A stretch of 15,181 nt of DNA from Bacillota bacterium (lineage in GTDB: Bacteria; Bacillota; Clostridia; Christensenellales; Aristaeellaceae). Of this stretch, positions 1 to 6,640 are shown one piece after another. A program made the translations under genes and the position numbers. Position 1 is the stretch's first letter. Each line of letters opens with the position of its first letter. The notes below the pieces were generated by a model that did no database searches, was not told the origin of the DNA, and saw nothing but the letters and a program-made list of their open reading frames with translations. The DNA is taken from NCBI GenBank assembly GCA_023392755.1, contig JAEWNM010000068.1, positions 1-15,181 on the forward strand, written 5' to 3'.

Positions 1-1
1 C

Positions 2-472
2 GACCATTCCCCGCGGGATGTTCAGAAGGAAGCATGCAACGCGCAGCTGCAGCTTGCCTATGCCCAAAACATGCCGGCGATCTTCCATGTGCGGGATGCC
101 CACGGCGATATGCTGGACATCATGCGAGCCCAGGGGGGCAGGCTGCCAAGGGGCATACTGCACTGCTACTCGGGCAGCTGGGAGAGCGCGAGGGAATACC
201 TGAAAATGGGATTCTATCTTTCCATAGCCGGCCCTGTAACCTTCAAAAAAGCTCCCATCCAGTGGGAGGTGGCGCAAAAGGTTCCCCTTGACCGCCTGCT
301 CATTGAAACAGACAGCCCGTATCTTGCCCCGGAGCCCATGCGCGGGCGGCGCAATGAGCCGTCTTTCGTGCGGCATGTGGCGGACAGGATCGCGGCGCTT
401 CGGAACATTGCCGTGGAGGAGCTGGCGGCTGCCACAACGCAAAACGCCAAAGATATTTATCGCATTGCCTGA
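2..472 (+). CDS. tatD: TatD-family metal-dependent DNase, 3' part (5' end outside window)
   Basis: The frame is open to the left edge and only the C-terminal part, about 156 residues, is present. TatD proteins are TIM-barrel hydrolases of the amidohydrolase fold that act as Mg-dependent 3'-5' exonucleases and are linked to DNA repair or turnover in the cytoplasm. Family hallmarks are visible in order: FHVRDAHGD, with a metal-ligand His; GILHCYSGS, with the conserved His of strand 6; GFYLSIAGPVTFKKA; and LLIETDSPYLAPEPMRGRRN, with the catalytic Asp and substrate-binding region. The C-terminal helix ends NAKDIYRIA, close to the usual NARRLF ending, so the C-terminus looks complete. It is followed after 58 nt by a small membrane-protein gene and spoVM on the same strand, which suggests one transcription unit. 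No stop or frameshift interrupts the visible part. Confidence 0.95.
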   Translation, partial: DHSPRDVQKEACNAQLQLAYAQNMPAIFHVRDAHGDMLDIMRAQGGRLPRGILHCYSGSWESAREYLKMGFYLSIAGPVTFKKAPIQWEVAQKVPLDRLLIETDSPYLAPEPMRGRRNEPSFVRHVADRIAALRNIAVEELAAATTQNAKDIYRIA

Positions 473-530
473 GGGGAAACTTTTGCAATGATCCTGCATA
501 TGCTTGAAAGCAAAGCGGGGTGAATGCGGT

Positions 531-743
531 ATGAAGTGGCAGGCCCAGCACACAAGCGCCTATGTCCGTTGCTATCCCAACAAGGGAAACAAGGTGCTGC
601 AAATCATCGGGCTGGTATTGATCGCCGGTGGCCTGCTGCTGCTGTTTTTATGCATCCCCGGCTGGGCCTGGGCCGCGCTGATCGGCATTATACTGATTGC
701 GGCCGGGTATCTGCTGTTGCGCTTGAGCGGCGTAGGGAGGTGA
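531..743 (+). CDS. Small two-helix membrane protein of unknown function, coupled to spoVM
   Basis: A 70-residue protein that I cannot assign to a named family. It has a polar N-terminus of about 20 residues including VRCYPNKGNK. Two hydrophobic helices follow, roughly residues 23-42 and 45-63, joined by a tight CIPGWAW turn, and the tail is short and basic. It therefore looks like a hairpin-shaped inner-membrane protein. An in-frame TTG lies at 504, but ATG 531 is preferred because a GGGG-rich ribosome site lies about 10 nt upstream. Its final codons and stop (GGG AGG TGA) form the ribosome-binding site of spoVM, whose ATG follows 5 nt after the stop, so the two are probably translationally coupled. 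A sporulation role is an inference from that coupling only. Confidence 0.75.
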   Translation: MKWQAQHTSAYVRCYPNKGNKVLQIIGLVLIAGGLLLLFLCIPGWAWAALIGIILIAAGYLLLRLSGVGR

Positions 744-748
744 ACGGG

Positions 749-835
749 ATGAGCGTCAGAATGGTCTGCATCAAGGCCCCCAGGTTCCTGCGCGGGGTAC
801 TCCGGCTGTTTGTAAAACGGCAGGCGAAAGCGTAA
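749..835 (+). CDS. spoVM: Stage V sporulation protein SpoVM, 28-residue curvature-sensing peptide
   Basis: This tiny gene is too short for most gene finders. The core IKAPRFLRGVLR matches the SpoVM core IKLPKFLGGIVR of Bacillus subtilis, a 26-residue amphipathic peptide that recognises the convex forespore membrane and anchors the coat ATPase SpoIVA. The Ile and Pro needed for that activity in B. subtilis (I6, P9) correspond to I8 and P11 here. Differences are a two-residue longer N-terminus, a Cys before the core, Arg in place of the first Gly of the GG pair, and a shorter basic tail ending KRQAKA. The start at 749 is supported by GGGAGG at 735-740, eight bases upstream. An alternative ATG at 761 has no ribosome site. 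A terminator follows directly. The gene implies an endospore former. Confidence 0.88.
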   Translation: MSVRMVCIKAPRFLRGVLRLFVKRQAKA

Positions 836-852
836 AACAAACTACATCCATG

Positions 853-882
853 GGCGCCGGGCGCAGAGCCGGCGCCTTTTCC
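853..882 (+). terminator. Rho-independent terminator after spoVM
   Basis: A perfect 8-bp stem GGCGCCGG/CCGGCGCC (853-860 and 869-876) with an 8-nt loop is followed by TTTTCCTT. It lies 17 nt after the spoVM stop and closes the tatD-spoVM unit. Confidence 0.85.
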
Positions 883-904
883 TTATGCAGGGCGGTTTTC
901 CGGC

Positions 905-933
905 TTGTGGATATTGTTTGTTTATAGTATAAT
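905..933 (+). promoter_or_regulatory. Sigma-A type promoter for the MgtC-family gene
   Basis: TTGTGG (905-910) is followed by a 17-bp spacer and a perfect TATAAT (928-933). It sits just after the spoVM terminator. Initiation near 940 would give a leader of about 120 nt before the ATG at 1060. Confidence 0.75.
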
Positions 934-1059
934 GTTAGTAAGAAACAAGTAAGAATTTGCGGATTCATAACTATTATGGTAACGGATTCCGTATAGAAAA
1001 GCCGGTTCTGCTTGGGTCTTGTTATGACTATATTATGGACACGGAAAGGATTGGATCAT

Positions 1060-1746
1060 ATGGCTTGGTGGGAGGCCGGCCTGCGGTTGCTATTGGCTGT
1101 CGTTGTCGGCTGCGTGATTGGAATCGAACGTGAAAGGAAAAACAGGCCTGCGGGGATGCGTACGCACGTACTGGTCTGCGTTGGGGCGGCGCTGATTTCC
1201 GTGATGGAAAGCTATATGATAGCCGACGCCCTGCGCCTGAACCTTTTGCACGAAAACAGCGGTGTCACCGTTACCATGGGCCGCATAAGCGCCCAGGTAA
1301 TCAGCGGGATCGGCTTTTTAGGCGCCGGTACCATTTTCATCGCCCAGAAGAAAATAGCCGGGCTTACCACGGCCGCATCCCTTTGGAACGCGGCTTGCCT
1401 TGGGCTTGCCGCCGGCATGGGCTACTACGGCATTGCCATTGCGGGGTGCGCCATCGTCATTGTTACGCTGACGATACTGCAAAGGGTTGTGAAGGTCAAC
1501 GCGGTGAAGAACGTTGAGGTGAAATTCATACACCGGGTGGAGACCATCGCCTTCATCAACGACTATTTTCAAAAAACGGGCATACACGTTCTGGACATCG
1601 ATTTTCATGTGGAGAACAAGGGGAAGTACAACCTGTACACAAATTTGTACACGCTGGATATGCAGGGAAAAACCGCATACAAGGACATCGTGAACCATTT
1701 ATCGGAGTATGCAAATATTCAAGGAATACGGACACGCAATACATAA
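1060..1746 (+). CDS. MgtC/SapB family inner-membrane protein
   Basis: The protein has 228 residues, a normal length for the MgtC/SapB family. Its members are linked to magnesium homeostasis and, in some pathogens, to survival at low Mg or to modulation of the F-ATPase; most Gram-positive members are uncharacterised. Visible hallmarks are GCVIGIERERKNRPAGMRTH near the N-terminus, SGIGFLGAGTIF, and GLTTAASLWNAACLGLAAG. Together these form the hydrophobic domain of about five helices spanning residues 6-145. A soluble C-terminal part of about 85 residues follows, resembling the ACT-like domain of the long MgtC subfamily. The start at 1060 is chosen over an in-frame TTG at 1012 because GGAAAGGA (1043-1050) lies nine bases upstream of the ATG. 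It appears monocistronic, with its own promoter and a terminator hairpin directly behind it. The transported or sensed ligand cannot be told from sequence. Confidence 0.9.
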   Translation: MAWWEAGLRLLLAVVVGCVIGIERERKNRPAGMRTHVLVCVGAALISVMESYMIADALRLNLLHENSGVTVTMGRISAQVISGIGFLGAGTIFIAQKKIAGLTTAASLWNAACLGLAAGMGYYGIAIAGCAIVIVTLTILQRVVKVNAVKNVEVKFIHRVETIAFINDYFQKTGIHVLDIDFHVENKGKYNLYTNLYTLDMQGKTAYKDIVNHLSEYANIQGIRTRNT

Positions 1747-1764
1747 CAGGCAAGCAAAACAGAA

Positions 1765-1793
1765 ACGGCAGCCCGTAAAAAGTGGGCTGCCGT
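1765..1793. terminator. Bidirectional terminator between the MgtC gene and potD, T-tract displaced on the plus side
   Basis: A perfect 10-bp stem ACGGCAGCCC/GGGCTGCCGT (1765-1774, 1784-1793) has a 9-nt loop. Read on the minus strand it is followed by TTTCTGTTTT, so it can still end the pot operon. On the plus strand no T-run follows. A second copy of TGGGCTGCCGT that is followed by TTTT lies at 1994-2004. This is what one expects if a DNA element inserted into the terminator and duplicated 11 bp. Confidence 0.8.
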
Positions 1794-1993
1794 CAATGTA
1801 TCAACAAAGTGGCTGTCGCCACTTTGTTTAGCTTTTCCCTCGCTGCACTGCAAAAGGCTACGCCTTTTACGGCCGTTTGCTCGGGTAAGGAAGGGATTTC
1901 TTCGAAATTCCTCGCAAACCACCGCACATGTCGCTGGTTTGCGATCTAGGATCGGAGGACTTCGGCCCTCCGATACCTCCCTGAGTTTTTTGA
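1794..1993. repeat. Hairpin-rich MITE-like element flanked by an 11-bp direct repeat
   Basis: The 200-bp segment is bounded by TGGGCTGCCGT at 1783-1793 and again at 1994-2004. It is packed with hairpins. The clear ones are an 11-bp perfect stem (1803-1813/1818-1828), a 7-bp stem AAAAGGC/GCCTTTT (1852-1858/1862-1868), a 9-bp stem CGCAAACCA/TGGTTTGCG (1913-1921/1935-1943) and an 8-bp stem ATCGGAGG/CCTCCGAT (1951-1958/1967-1974). An imperfect stem also lies around 1893-1910. Short open frames here show no family resemblance. Terminal inverted repeats are weak at best: TCAACAAAGT near the left end matches 8 of 10 bases of the complement of the right end. It is probably a non-autonomous dispersed repeat; copy number cannot be judged from one window. 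Confidence 0.6.
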
Positions 1994-2037
1994 TGGGCTG
2001 CCGTTTTCATGCCAATAGAGGCGCAAAATGGATGTTT

Positions 2038-3084
2038 TTACCTTGCGTTCTTTACTTCCAGCCAAAGATCGGCGTAGATCGTACGGAACTCCGACTGCAG
2101 ATCATGAAAGGGCTCGCAGCGGGAAATAACATCCTCCGGCGGATTGATCGTAGGATTGCCGGAATATTCTTCGCCCAGCATTTCAATGGCGCCCGCATTG
2201 GGGGAGGAATACCAAATTTCCGCGGCATTGAGCGTTGCAATATCAGGCCGGGACATGAAGTTGATAAAGGCTTCCGCGTTGGCCTTATTTTTCGCGCCCT
2301 TGGGGATGACCATGGCATCCACCCACACATTGGAGCCTTCCTTGGGCACAACATAGGCAAGATCAGGATTGAGATCGATGGCGTACTGTGCATCACCGTT
2401 CCACATGACAGCCAATACGGCTTCATTTGCCACCATTTTGTCCTTGGTTTCGTCAACCTGGTAAGCCTTCACAATGCCCGACTGCTTTTGCTGGATCAGC
2501 AGGTCCTTTGCCGCCTCCAAAGTAGGAATATCCCGCGTGTTGACAGATACGCCCAAGTATTTAAGCGTCAGGCCCATGGTATCCCTGATGCTGTCCATCA
2601 TGATTACATTGTTTTTATATGTTGCATCCCATAGCGCGGCCCAGCTGTCTATAGGCGCGGCCACCATGTTTTTATTGTACAGAATACCCACTGTGCCCCA
2701 CATGTAAGGCACACTGTATTCGCCGGTAGGATCGTAGTAGGTGGGATTTGCCCTTTCAGGCGTGATGTTGCTTACATTGGGAACATTGGCGAAATCAATT
2801 TTCTCCAAAAGCCCCATGGCAAGCATCCGTTCCACCGCGTAATCGGAGGGAAACACCACATCAAACGCCGAAGGCGCGGCCTCGACCTGCACCAGCATAT
2901 CCTCATTCGTAGTGAAATTCATGTAATTGACCTGAATGCCGGTTTCCGCAGTGAACATTTCCAGCGTCTGTTCGTCGATATAATCTTCCCAGTTGAAAAT
3001 ATTCACCACGCCGGCATTCTCCGCAAAGGCCGCGGCAGGAATCAGCATGCACGCGGCGATAAGCAACGCAAGCCATTTTTTCAT
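2038..3084 (-). CDS. potD: Spermidine/putrescine ABC transporter substrate-binding protein PotD
   Basis: The protein has 348 residues, the usual PotD length. It is secreted and captures polyamines outside the membrane for delivery to PotBC. A signal peptide (MKKWLALLIAAC, then AAAFA before ENAG) has a type I cleavage site after residue 21. The Cys at 12 makes a weak lipobox-like IAAC, so lipid anchoring is possible but less likely. Family motifs are NIFNWEDYI at the mature N-terminus, FPSDYAVERM, PYMWGTVGILYN, MWNGDAQYA, and VPKEGSNVWVDAMVIPKGA. The Trp and Asp residues in these segments correspond to the polyamine cage of E. coli PotD. The frame is open farther upstream into potC, but ATG 3084 is supported by GGAGGTGG just before it. 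It is the last gene of the operon, 58 nt after potC. Confidence 0.95.
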   Translation of the reverse strand: MKKWLALLIAACMLIPAAAFAENAGVVNIFNWEDYIDEQTLEMFTAETGIQVNYMNFTTNEDMLVQVEAAPSAFDVVFPSDYAVERMLAMGLLEKIDFANVPNVSNITPERANPTYYDPTGEYSVPYMWGTVGILYNKNMVAAPIDSWAALWDATYKNNVIMMDSIRDTMGLTLKYLGVSVNTRDIPTLEAAKDLLIQQKQSGIVKAYQVDETKDKMVANEAVLAVMWNGDAQYAIDLNPDLAYVVPKEGSNVWVDAMVIPKGAKNKANAEAFINFMSRPDIATLNAAEIWYSSPNAGAIEMLGEEYSGNPTINPPEDVISRCEPFHDLQSEFRTIYADLWLEVKNAR

Positions 3085-3142
3085 GGGACCCACCTCCGTA
3101 TTTTTCTGGATTTTTATATGCCGTGCGCTTTCGCGCATAACA

Positions 3143-3922
3143 TCAGGAGTCTTTTTTGACCACAACGGCTGAACGGCGATTGACGGCGACAAGCAGGATG
3201 AGCAGCACGAGAAACATGATTGTACTCAACGCGTTAAGCGTAGGCTTGATTCCAATGCGCGCCATTGAATAAATCAGTGTGGAAAGATTTTGAACCAGCG
3301 GGCTTGATGTGAAATAGCTGATTACAAAATCATCCAGGGAGAGGGTGAAGGCCAGAAGCGCGCCGGTGATGACACCCGGGCTGATCTCCGGCAATATGAC
3401 ATGAAACAGCGCATACCCCGGTGTGGCCCCCAGGTCCAGAGCCGCCTCATAGCTGTGCTTGTTCATTTGCTTGAGCTTTGGCAGTACCGAGAGGATGACG
3501 TAGGGCGTATTGAAGGTGATATGCGCCAGTAGCATGGTCGCATAGCCCCGCTCCACCTTGGCGAACAGGAACAGAAGCATGAGAGATATGCCCGTAACGA
3601 TATCCGGCATGGTCATGGGCAGACTGGTCATGGTCATCATAAAGGATTGGGGACGCTTGCGCATGGCATGGATGCCGATGGCCGCCAATGTACCCAAAAT
3701 CGTGGCCGCGACAGCCGCCAGTATAGCCACGGTGAGGGTGACGTACAGAGCGTCCATAATGGACTTATCCGCAAAAAGCGCGCCGTACCAACGCAGGGAA
3801 AAGCCTTCCCACTTGGCGCGGCTTTTGCCGCCGTTAAAGGATTGCAGTATGAGAACAAGAATGGGAATGTAGAGGAACAACAGGATGAGGGAGAGGTATG
3901 CGCGCTTTACAAACCGTTTCAA
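3143..3922 (-). CDS. potC: Spermidine/putrescine ABC transporter permease PotC
   Basis: This 259-residue inner-membrane permease has about six helices, starting LSLILLFLYIPILVLILQSF. The cytoplasmic EAA loop that docks onto PotA reads YEAALDLGATPGYALFHVILP and is followed by the typical PotC ending LLAFTLSLDDFVISYFTSS. The length matches the family. The start codon is TTG at 3922, inside a 4-nt TTGA overlap with the potB stop. A strong GAAGGGGGGA lies about 8 nt upstream, in the end of potB, so translation is coupled. The nearby ATG at 3927 belongs to the potB frame (final Met-Ile) and is not the potC start. With PotB it forms the heterodimeric membrane channel of the importer. Confidence 0.95.
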   Translation of the reverse strand: MKRFVKRAYLSLILLFLYIPILVLILQSFNGGKSRAKWEGFSLRWYGALFADKSIMDALYVTLTVAILAAVAATILGTLAAIGIHAMRKRPQSFMMTMTSLPMTMPDIVTGISLMLLFLFAKVERGYATMLLAHITFNTPYVILSVLPKLKQMNKHSYEAALDLGATPGYALFHVILPEISPGVITGALLAFTLSLDDFVISYFTSSPLVQNLSTLIYSMARIGIKPTLNALSTIMFLVLLILLVAVNRRSAVVVKKDS

Positions 3923-4908
3923 ATCATGCTCCCCCCTTCACCCTCCGGGTCGGCCTTTCGCAATATGCCAAGGCTCAAAAGTATCAGGACCATCATAATC
4001 AGAGACAGCGCGCTGCCTACATTCCAGTTGCCTTCAGTCAAAAACTTGTTTTCAATCAGGTCGCCAAACATCATGGTGTTGCCGCCGCCCAGTATGCGCG
4101 GGATAAAGAAGGTGGTGACGGATGGCATGAACACCATGGTAATGCCGGATATGATGCCCGGAATGCTAAGAGGCAGCGTAACCCGAAGAAAGGTTTTCAC
4201 ATGGCTGGCCCCCAGGTCCTGGGCGGCCTCCAGCAGCCGCACATCCATTTTGGTCAGCGACGTATAGATGGGGAACACCATAAAGGGCAGGAAATTGTAT
4301 ACCATGCCCAGCAGCACCGCGCCGTTGTTGTACATCAATTGGACGCCGCCAAAACCCAGGGAACGCAATATGCCGTTGATCAGCCCCTGATCCTCCAGCA
4401 AAGACATCCAGGCCACGGTGCGCAGAAGGAAATTCATCCACATGGGGATGATAAACAGCACTACGACGGTGGCGCCGATTTTCATCTCCCTGTCCGCCAT
4501 GAAAAGCGCGGCGGGATAGCCCATGAATAGGCAGATCGCCGTGCACAAAAAAGCCATCCACAGAGAATAGGCCAGCGTATCCACATTCACCGTACCGCGG
4601 CGGATATAGGAGGCGTATTCTTCGCCCATGGAGGCGTATATTTGGTTTTTGCCGTGGTTGCTGTCAAAAAAGTGGCCAAAATTGTCCAGGGTGAAAGCGC
4701 CCGATTTATCTGTAAAGGCGTAGTAGCCGATAAGGATTACCGGAAGTACCGTAAACAGTATCATCCACAGTGTATAGGGTGAGGAGAAAAGCGAGCGCTT
4801 CACACCGCCGTTGCGGCGAACGGACAAATAGACCATCGCCGCAAAGCCGGCAAGGCCCAACGCCATCAGCCACCATACCCAGGGGGGAAGCTGCAAGCCG
4901 CTCATCAT
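3919..4908 (-). CDS. potB: Spermidine/putrescine ABC transporter permease PotB, with N-terminal extension
   Basis: The 329-residue permease is longer than the roughly 280-300 typical of PotB. The EAA loop LLEAAQDLGASHVKTFLRVTLP and the PotB signature FMPSVTTFFIPRILGGGN are intact. The extra length has two sources. The first is an N-terminal segment of about 38 residues carrying an additional hydrophobic helix (WVWWLMALGLAGFAAMVYLSV) before the standard LFSSPYTLWMILFTVLPV start. The second is an insertion of about 25 residues in the first extracytoplasmic loop, around residues 78-105 (DSNHGKNQIY to RRGTVNV). The ATG at 4908 overlaps the potA stop as ATGA, the usual coupling in this operon type. 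An internal start would remove the extra helix, but no better ribosome site was noted. It pairs with PotC. Confidence 0.93.
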   Translation of the reverse strand: MMSGLQLPPWVWWLMALGLAGFAAMVYLSVRRNGGVKRSLFSSPYTLWMILFTVLPVILIGYYAFTDKSGAFTLDNFGHFFDSNHGKNQIYASMGEEYASYIRRGTVNVDTLAYSLWMAFLCTAICLFMGYPAALFMADREMKIGATVVVLFIIPMWMNFLLRTVAWMSLLEDQGLINGILRSLGFGGVQLMYNNGAVLLGMVYNFLPFMVFPIYTSLTKMDVRLLEAAQDLGASHVKTFLRVTLPLSIPGIISGITMVFMPSVTTFFIPRILGGGNTMMFGDLIENKFLTEGNWNVGSALSLIMMVLILLSLGILRKADPEGEGGSMI

Positions 4909-5975
4909 GGCGTTCCGGCCTCCTTTGTTTGTGCCATGGGCTTCATGATGTGGATGTTAAATGGCACAATGGAGATGCCAACCCTGGAATTTTGAGGCTG
5001 CATGGTGGTGGAATGCACCTTGAAGATGGTCTCTCCGGCGTCGATCATCATTTCATAATGCACACCCTTGAACAGCACGCTCTTTACCGTGCCGGTCAGC
5101 TGGCCCACATCCTCGCCCACCAGTATCACATCCTCTGGCCGCACAACCACATCCACCGGCGCGTTTTCGCCAAAGCCGAAATCCACGCAGGGGAAGCGGG
5201 CCCCCGCGAAGGAAACCAGCTCGTCCCGGACCATGGTGCCGCGCATGATGTTGCTTTCACCGATGAAGTCAGCCACGAAAGCGTTCACCGGCTCGTCGTA
5301 GATACGCTTTGGATCGCCGATTTGCAGTATCTTGCCGTCACGCATCACGACAACCGTGTCGCTCATGGTAAGGGCTTCCTCCTGGTCGTGGGTCACATAC
5401 AGGAAGGTGATGCCCAGCTGCTGCTGCATGTTTTTGAGCTCAAGCTGCATTTCCTTGCGCAGCTTCAGGTCAAGCGCGCCAAGAGGCTCATCCAGAAGCA
5501 GCACCTGCGGCTGGTTTACCAGTGCCCTGGCGATGGCCACGCGCTGCTGCTGCCCACCGGACAGGGATTCAACACTGCGCCGGCCAAACCCCTTCAGGTT
5601 CACCAAATCCAGCATGGCATCCACCCGGCGGCGGATATCGCTGCGGTCCACCTTCGCGATTTTCAGGCCGAAGGCAATATTGTCCTGCACATTAAGATGA
5701 GGGAACAGCGCGTATTTTTGAAAGATGGTGTTCACCTTTCGCTTGTACGGTGGCAAATGGGTGATATCCTTGCCCTCAAACAGGACCCTGCCCAAGGTGG
5801 GGTATTCAAAGCCGCCGATGATGCGCAGCGTTGTGGTCTTGCCGCATCCGCTGGGGCCAAGAAGGGTGACAAATTCCTTTTTGCGGATATACAAATTGAT
5901 ATTATCCAGCACCGTGGTGCCGTCAAAATCCTTCGATATGGTTTCCAGGTCGATCAGATGCGCTTTTTCAACCAT
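4905..5975 (-). CDS. potA: Spermidine/putrescine ABC transporter ATPase PotA
   Basis: This 356-residue ATPase powers polyamine import from the cytoplasmic face. Motifs in order are Walker A GPSGCGKTT (residues 40-48), Q-loop Gln in FQKYALFPHLNV (about 86), ABC signature LSGGQQQR (138-145), Walker B VLLLDEP (158-164), D-loop GALD and switch His in YVTHDQEE (196). The C-terminal third, with IGESNIMRGT and VVVRPEDVIL, is a TOBE-type regulatory domain typical of PotA/MalK ATPases. All catalytic residues are present. The ATG at 5975 has AAGGAG about 10 nt upstream. The gene begins 34 nt after the regulator stop and its own stop overlaps the potB start by 4 nt, so it is co-transcribed with both. 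Confidence 0.97.
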   Translation of the reverse strand: MVEKAHLIDLETISKDFDGTTVLDNINLYIRKKEFVTLLGPSGCGKTTTLRIIGGFEYPTLGRVLFEGKDITHLPPYKRKVNTIFQKYALFPHLNVQDNIAFGLKIAKVDRSDIRRRVDAMLDLVNLKGFGRRSVESLSGGQQQRVAIARALVNQPQVLLLDEPLGALDLKLRKEMQLELKNMQQQLGITFLYVTHDQEEALTMSDTVVVMRDGKILQIGDPKRIYDEPVNAFVADFIGESNIMRGTMVRDELVSFAGARFPCVDFGFGENAPVDVVVRPEDVILVGEDVGQLTGTVKSVLFKGVHYEMMIDAGETIFKVHSTTMQPQNSRVGISIVPFNIHIMKPMAQTKEAGTP

Positions 5976-6009
5976 GGGGAGCGGTCTCCTTTATCCATCA
6001 ATGATATTA

Positions 6010-6552
6010 TCAAAACATGGGGGGGGTGGAGATCCACAATACCTTGGCCTTTGTTTTGCCCGCGTTTTTCAGGTGGTGGGGCGAGTGGGGATGGATGCAG
6101 AAGCTGTCGCCCGCCTTGGCCCTGAACCGCTTATCCCCCAAAAGAATATAGATGCTGCCGGAGAGAACATACCCGAACTCCTCCCCGTCGTGAGGCGGCA
6201 GCGTTTGCGTTTTTCCGCCTTCCGCCATCTCTACCAGGATGGGTTCCATGCTGTTTTTCTGGGCATCGTTAACCAGCCAGGTAATGCTGCCGTGAAGCGT
6301 TTCTTCCTCCTCTTTGACAAACATGTCTTGAGAGGTGTACACGATCTTGTCGGCTTCCTTGTCATTGAAAAAGCCGGGCAGGCTGCTGCCCAGGCATTCC
6401 AGCATATCGGTGAGCGTAGCGATGGAAGGGGAGGCCAGATCCCGCTCCACCTGGGATATAAACCCCTTGCTCAATTCGCACCGGTCCGCCAGCTCCTCCT
6501 GGGTCAGACCACGAAGCATACGCAGCCGGAGCAGCTTTTCCCCGATCTTCAT
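6010..6552 (-). CDS. XRE helix-turn-helix plus cupin regulator of the polyamine operon (PuuR-like)
   Basis: A 180-residue two-domain regulator. Residues 3-58 form an XRE/lambda-repressor type helix-turn-helix (LRLRMLRGLTQEELADRC, LSKGFISQVERDLASPSI). Residues 105-178 form a cupin beta-barrel with HDGEEFGYVLSGSIYILLGD and GDSFCIHPHSPHHLKN, whose His and Glu residues could bind a metal or effector. This architecture is shared with PuuR of E. coli, which represses putrescine catabolism. Its position as first gene of a potABCD operon is common in Firmicutes and suggests polyamine-responsive control. An upstream in-frame ATG at 6594 exists, but ATG 6552 is chosen because AAGGAG lies eight bases before it and the domain begins immediately. 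Whether polyamines bind the cupin is not visible from sequence. Two palindromes between its promoter and start are plausible operators. Confidence 0.88.
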   Translation of the reverse strand: MKIGEKLLRLRMLRGLTQEELADRCELSKGFISQVERDLASPSIATLTDMLECLGSSLPGFFNDKEADKIVYTSQDMFVKEEEETLHGSITWLVNDAQKNSMEPILVEMAEGGKTQTLPPHDGEEFGYVLSGSIYILLGDKRFRAKAGDSFCIHPHSPHHLKNAGKTKAKVLWISTPPMF

Positions 6553-6605
6553 AGGCTCATCTCCTTTGCGGCTGGAATGTACCTCATAAAACAACCCGTA
6601 GCTTT

Positions 6606-6622
6606 GTTTAATGCTGCTAAAC
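6606..6622. promoter_or_regulatory. Operator-like palindrome 1 (proximal), GTTTA-N7-TAAAC
   Basis: GTTTAATGCTGCTAAAC is an interrupted palindrome located roughly +44 to +60 relative to the predicted start of the regulator-pot transcript. An identical arm pattern with the same 7-nt spacing lies 35 bp away. It is a plausible binding site for the operon's own XRE-cupin regulator (inference). Confidence 0.55.
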
Positions 6623-6640
6623 GGGAAAGCAATGTAGCGA

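Noticed and set aside
940..1059. A known Mg-sensing riboswitch in the leader of the MgtC-family gene
   Set aside because: I could not recognise the conserved core of any known Mg-responsive element; only a direct repeat is visible.
1719..1922. A 67-codon minus-strand frame in the hairpin element
   Set aside because: Its sequence is the translation of palindromic repeats and it runs into the end of the MgtC-family gene. There is no ribosome site or domain.
1939..2634. A 231-codon plus-strand open frame covering the 3' half of potD
   Set aside because: It is antisense to well-supported potD, and its start lies inside the hairpin element. There is no ribosome site or recognisable domain.
3050..3084. 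Lipoprotein signal in PotD (IAAC at residues 9-12)
   Set aside because: The Cys is very near the N-terminus and is followed by more hydrophobic sequence and a good AFA cleavage site. It is kept only as a minor possibility.
4770..6125. A 451-codon open frame on the plus strand
   Set aside because: It lies antisense to potA, the start of potB and the end of the regulator gene. Its product is His/Gln-rich with no family resemblance, and codon-frame effects of the GC-rich minus-strand genes explain it.
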